NCBI GenBank assembly: GCA_023435985.1
Contig: JAEZKY010000328.1
Coordinates: forward strand, 1-44,894
DNA length: 44,894 bases
Origin: Bacillota bacterium
Lineage (GTDB): Bacteria; Bacillota; Clostridia; Clostridiales; Clostridiaceae
Direction of reading: 5' to 3'
The notes beneath the pieces were generated by a model, which saw nothing but the letters and a program-made list of their open reading frames with translations, was not told where the DNA came from and did not search any database. The position numbers were made by a program, and so were the translations under genes. This document shows, piece after piece, positions 41,709 through 44,894 of this stretch. The first letter of the stretch is position 1; every line of letters starts with the position of its first letter.

Positions 41709-44700
41709 TTAATCTATAAGTGTATACATAAGCTTTCTAAGTTCACCCTTATCCCTGCCATTCCTCTTAACATAATCTTCAAACTGATCTTCATCAATTT
41801 TATTAATGTCAAAATACTTAGCATTCTTATTTCCCAAATAAAGGCCGCATGTGCTTGCTGTTGGGGACATCATATAACTATCCGTAAGTTCTACTTTTAA
41901 CTCTCCCTCTTTATCAAGAAGATTAAATAGTTTTACCTTTTCTGAATGATCTCTAAGGGAAGGATAACCTATTGCTGGTCTTATTCCTCTATAGTTACCT
42001 TTAAAGATATCTTCCATTAATAAGTTTTCCTCTTTTGAATATGCCCAGAATTCTTTTCTTACTTTTTCATGAATATATTCTGCAAAGGCTTCTGCAAGTC
42101 TGTCTGCGAGTAAGATTACCATTGTTGCACTGTAATCATCACCAGAAGCTTTAAGTTTATCTGCGTATTCCTTTGCTCCTACTCCACCTGTAGTAATGAA
42201 GGCGCCTATATAATCTTTTATTTCACTACTCTTTGGTGCTATATAATCTGATAAACAAAGGTACGTGTTATCTTTTTTCTCCTCTTGTTGTCTAAGAAGA
42301 TTAAAAGTGGTTACCTCTGAATTATTATAAACTTCAATATTATCACCTACAGAATTAGCTTGAAAAATACCAAAAGCTGCATTTGCTTTTAGGATATTTT
42401 CACTTTCTATTTTATCAAGCATCTTTTCAGCTTCAGCTAATAATTTTTTAGCTTCTTCACCGTATTTGGGATCTTCAAGTATTTGTGGATATGGCATTCC
42501 CATATCCCAGCCTATGAAGAAAAAGCTCCAATCTATATACTTCCTTAATTTTCCTATAGGAAAATCTATGAATTTCTTTATACCTAACATATTAGGTTTA
42601 TCTATTTGTTCCTTATCCCACTCTATCTTGAAGTTATTTTTTCTTGCATAATCTAATGGAATAAATTTTCTTGGCACTTTGTTGAAAAGTTCTCTTATTT
42701 TTTCATATTCTGCTTCTAAAGCTTTAAGATATTCGGATTTTTTATCTTTATTTAAAAGATACTTCGCGGCCTCAACAGCTTTTGATGCATCGGTTGTATG
42801 AATTACTCCACCTGAGTATTTTGGTGCAATTTTAATTGCAGTATGAGCTTTCGAGGTTGTTGCTCCACCAACCATTAGTGGAATTTTAAAGCCCTGCTTT
42901 TCCATCTCTTCAGCGACAGTTGCCATTTCTTCTAGAGAAGGAGTTATAAGGCCGCTTAAAGCGATAATATCTGCATTCTCCTTTTTAGCTGTCTCTAAAA
43001 TAACTTCTGTAGGCACCATTACCCCTAGGTCGATGACCTCAAAGTTATTACATGAAAGTACCACTGATACAATGTTTTTTCCTATATCATGAACATCACC
43101 TTTTACAGTTGCAAAAACTATTTTTCCTGCACTAACACTTCCACTGCTGCTTTTTTCTTCTTCTAGATATGGCATTAAAACTTCAACAGCCTTCTTCATA
43201 ACTCTTGCACTTTTTACAACCTGAGGTAAAAACATCTTTCCGACACCAAAAAGTTTGCCTACTTCATTCATACCATCCATAAGAGGTCCTTCTATTACCT
43301 CTAAAGATTTGCTATATTCTGTTCTTACTTCTTCAACATCCTCTTTAATATATTTATCTATACCTTTTACTAAGGCAGTTTTTAATCTCTCTTTAACATT
43401 TTCGTTTCTCCAAGCTTCTTTGCTCTCTTCTGCTTTGTTGTAAGCTTTGTTGTAGGTTGCTGCGAATTCCAAAAGCTCCTCTGCTGCATTTTCACTCTTA
43501 TTAAAGATAACTGCTTCTACTTTTTCAAGTAAAGCTTCATCAATTTCATCATAAATCTGTATCATTCCAGGGTTTACGATACCCATATCCATTCCAGCTT
43601 TAATTGCATGATATAAGAACACTGAATGCATAGCTTCCCTGATTACATTGTTACCTCTAAAGGCAAAGGAAAGATTACTTACACCACCGCTTACTTTTGC
43701 ATAAGGTAAATTTTCTTTTATCCACTTAGTTGCATTAATAAAGTCCACGGCATAATTATTATGTTCTTCTATTCCTGTTGCAATTGTTAGAATATTAGGA
43801 TCAAAAACTATATTTTCTGGAGGAAATTTAACTTCGTTTACTAAAATATCATAAGCTCTTTTACAAATGCTTATCTTTTTCTCATAAGAATCTGCCTGCC
43901 CATTTTCATCAAAAGCCATAACAACAGCTGCTGCTCCAAAGTCTTTTATAACTTTAGCCTGTCTTTTAAATTCCTCTTCTCCTACTTTAAGACTTATGGA
44001 ATTTACTATTGGTTTTCCTTGAAGTGCTTTAAGTCCAGTTACAAGAACCTGAAACTTAGAAGAATCTATCATTACTGGCACTTTAGAAATTTCAGGTTCA
44101 CCTGCTAAAAGTTTAAGAAAATTATCCATCTCCTCTTTTGCCTCTAAAAGAGCATCATCAAAGTTTATGTCTACTACTTGAGCTCCATTTTGAACCTGAT
44201 CTTTTGCGATAGATAAAGCCTCTTCGTAATTTTTCTCTCTTATTAATCTTGCAAATTTCGCTGATCCTGCAACATTTGTTCTTTCACCAATATTTATAAA
44301 ATTATTTTCCTTATTTGCTCTAAGGGCTTCTAAACCGCAATAAACTGTTTCCTTTTCAACATCAGGTATCTTTCTAGGAGGTATATCCTTTATAGCTTCA
44401 CTTATTGCTTTTATATGATCTGGCATTGTACCACAACAACCACCGACAATATTTAGACATCCATCCTCTGCTAAGCCTTTTATTAAAGCAGCTGTATCTT
44501 CTGTTTTTTCATCATATTCACCAAAAGAATTTGGAAGTCCTGCATTTGGATACATGCTTATAAATCTATTTTGAGTTTTTGAAAGATATTTTACAAATGG
44601 TATTAAATCTTTTGCTCCAAAAGAACAATTTAAACCTATTGCAATTATACTCTCGTCTACCATAGTATTTACAAATGCTTCTAAAGTCTGCCCTGAAAGA

Positions 44701-44894
44701 ATTCTTCCGCTTTTATCTGCAATAGTCCCAGAGATTATTACAGGTAACTCCTTGCCTTTCTCTAAAAATGCAGACTTCGCTCCCATAAGCGCAGCCCTTG
44801 CATTTAATGAATCAAAAATTGTTTCTATAAGAATTAAATCTACTCCTCCATCAATAAGCCCTAAAACCTGATCTTTATATGCTTCCTTCAATTC
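41709..44894 (-). CDS. metH: Cobalamin-dependent methionine synthase (5' end outside window)
   Basis: 1061 visible codons; the frame is open to the window edge, so roughly the first 100-150 residues are missing. The enzyme moves a methyl group from methyltetrahydrofolate to homocysteine through cob(I)alamin. Domains in order: the homocysteine domain (VIISGTIADKSGRILSGQTL; zinc Cys pair in NIVGGCCGTMPDH); the pterin domain (FINIGERTNVAGSAKFARLI); the B12 cap and B12 domain with the cobalt-ligand His in VKGDVHDIGKNIV; and the reactivation domain with RGIRPAIGYPSLRDHSEK near the end. All key motifs in the visible part are intact. It is the only gene of the methionine pathway in view. Confidence 0.96.
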   Translation of the reverse strand, partial: ELKEAYKDQVLGLIDGGVDLILIETIFDSLNARAALMGAKSAFLEKGKELPVIISGTIADKSGRILSGQTLEAFVNTMVDESIIAIGLNCSFGAKDLIPFVKYLSKTQNRFISMYPNAGLPNSFGEYDEKTEDTAALIKGLAEDGCLNIVGGCCGTMPDHIKAISEAIKDIPPRKIPDVEKETVYCGLEALRANKENNFINIGERTNVAGSAKFARLIREKNYEEALSIAKDQVQNGAQVVDINFDDALLEAKEEMDNFLKLLAGEPEISKVPVMIDSSKFQVLVTGLKALQGKPIVNSISLKVGEEEFKRQAKVIKDFGAAAVVMAFDENGQADSYEKKISICKRAYDILVNEVKFPPENIVFDPNILTIATGIEEHNNYAVDFINATKWIKENLPYAKVSGGVSNLSFAFRGNNVIREAMHSVFLYHAIKAGMDMGIVNPGMIQIYDEIDEALLEKVEAVIFNKSENAAEELLEFAATYNKAYNKAEESKEAWRNENVKERLKTALVKGIDKYIKEDVEEVRTEYSKSLEVIEGPLMDGMNEVGKLFGVGKMFLPQVVKSARVMKKAVEVLMPYLEEEKSSSGSVSAGKIVFATVKGDVHDIGKNIVSVVLSCNNFEVIDLGVMVPTEVILETAKKENADIIALSGLITPSLEEMATVAEEMEKQGFKIPLMVGGATTSKAHTAIKIAPKYSGGVIHTTDASKAVEAAKYLLNKDKKSEYLKALEAEYEKIRELFNKVPRKFIPLDYARKNNFKIEWDKEQIDKPNMLGIKKFIDFPIGKLRKYIDWSFFFIGWDMGMPYPQILEDPKYGEEAKKLLAEAEKMLDKIESENILKANAAFGIFQANSVGDNIEVYNNSEVTTFNLLRQQEEKKDNTYLCLSDYIAPKSSEIKDYIGAFITTGGVGAKEYADKLKASGDDYSATMVILLADRLAEAFAEYIHEKVRKEFWAYSKEENLLMEDIFKGNYRGIRPAIGYPSLRDHSEKVKLFNLLDKEGELKVELTDSYMMSPTASTCGLYLGNKNAKYFDINKIDEDQFEDYVKRNGRDKGELRKLMYTLID

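Overview
The window looks like a low-GC clostridial chromosome (Clostridium sensu stricto, plausibly a saccharolytic soil species). The evidence is strong AT bias, AGGAGG-type ribosome sites, YesM/YesN-type sugar sensing, a GH51 arabinofuranosidase locus, cobalamin-dependent methionine synthase and many Gram-positive signal peptides. The species is inferred from style, not from a marker gene. No rRNA, tRNA or CRISPR array was found.

Region 1 (1 to about 5,330) is the right end of an integrated element. It carries the tail of a HicB-like antitoxin, two secreted proteins with bacterial Ig-like domains, and a large serine recombinase at the element's edge. The next chromosomal gene is a GspE/PilB-type secretion or pilus ATPase whose reading frame is cut exactly in the Walker A motif (GPTGT, then element sequence). 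The recombinase's attachment site therefore lies in the most conserved part of that gene. The other half of the ATPase should lie left of the window, beyond the rest of the element.

Region 2 (6.2-13.4 kb) holds regulator/oxidoreductase pairs in several states of repair. There is an intact AraC regulator with an aldo/keto reductase; a decayed NmrA-like reductase fused head to head with a LysR remnant; an intact Crp-family regulator with a resorcylate-type decarboxylase; and an SDR reductase beside the N-terminal stump of an MmyB-like HTH regulator. Several of these genes look richer in GC than their surroundings, which fits transfer followed by decay.

Region 3 (13.4-19.0 kb) is a patch of small genes with local duplications. 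It has two tandem small secreted paralogues with duplicated upstream DNA, a 149-bp direct repeat 3 kb apart, and small minus-strand genes, one of them frameshifted. It also has a ferric-reductase-like membrane protein behind a Fur box, a solitary secreted sugar-binding-type protein, and a secreted protein with a calcium-loop-like motif.

Region 4 (19.1-26.1 kb) is an iron-acquisition locus. It consists of a FecBCDE-type ABC operon (binding lipoprotein, two permeases, ATPase), a large secreted protein with cell-wall-binding repeats, and a divergent PchR-like AraC regulator. The ABC operon and the wall-binding protein each have a copy of the same Fur-box promoter block, so the surface protein is probably part of the iron-starvation response.

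Region 5 (26.1-31.7 kb) has a small membrane protein, a large GT39 (ArnT/PMT-like) glycosyltransferase with a Gly/Asn/Gln-rich insert, and an HxlR regulator with a pirin and a nitroreductase.

Region 6 (31.7-41.3 kb) is an arabino-oligosaccharide locus read on the minus strand. A YesM-type sensor kinase and YesN-type response regulator come first. They are followed by a cre-overlapped promoter, a sugar-binding lipoprotein, two permeases, GH51 arabinofuranosidase, a small Cys-rich protein and a polysaccharide-deacetylase-fold protein, ending at a large palindrome. The window closes inside metH.
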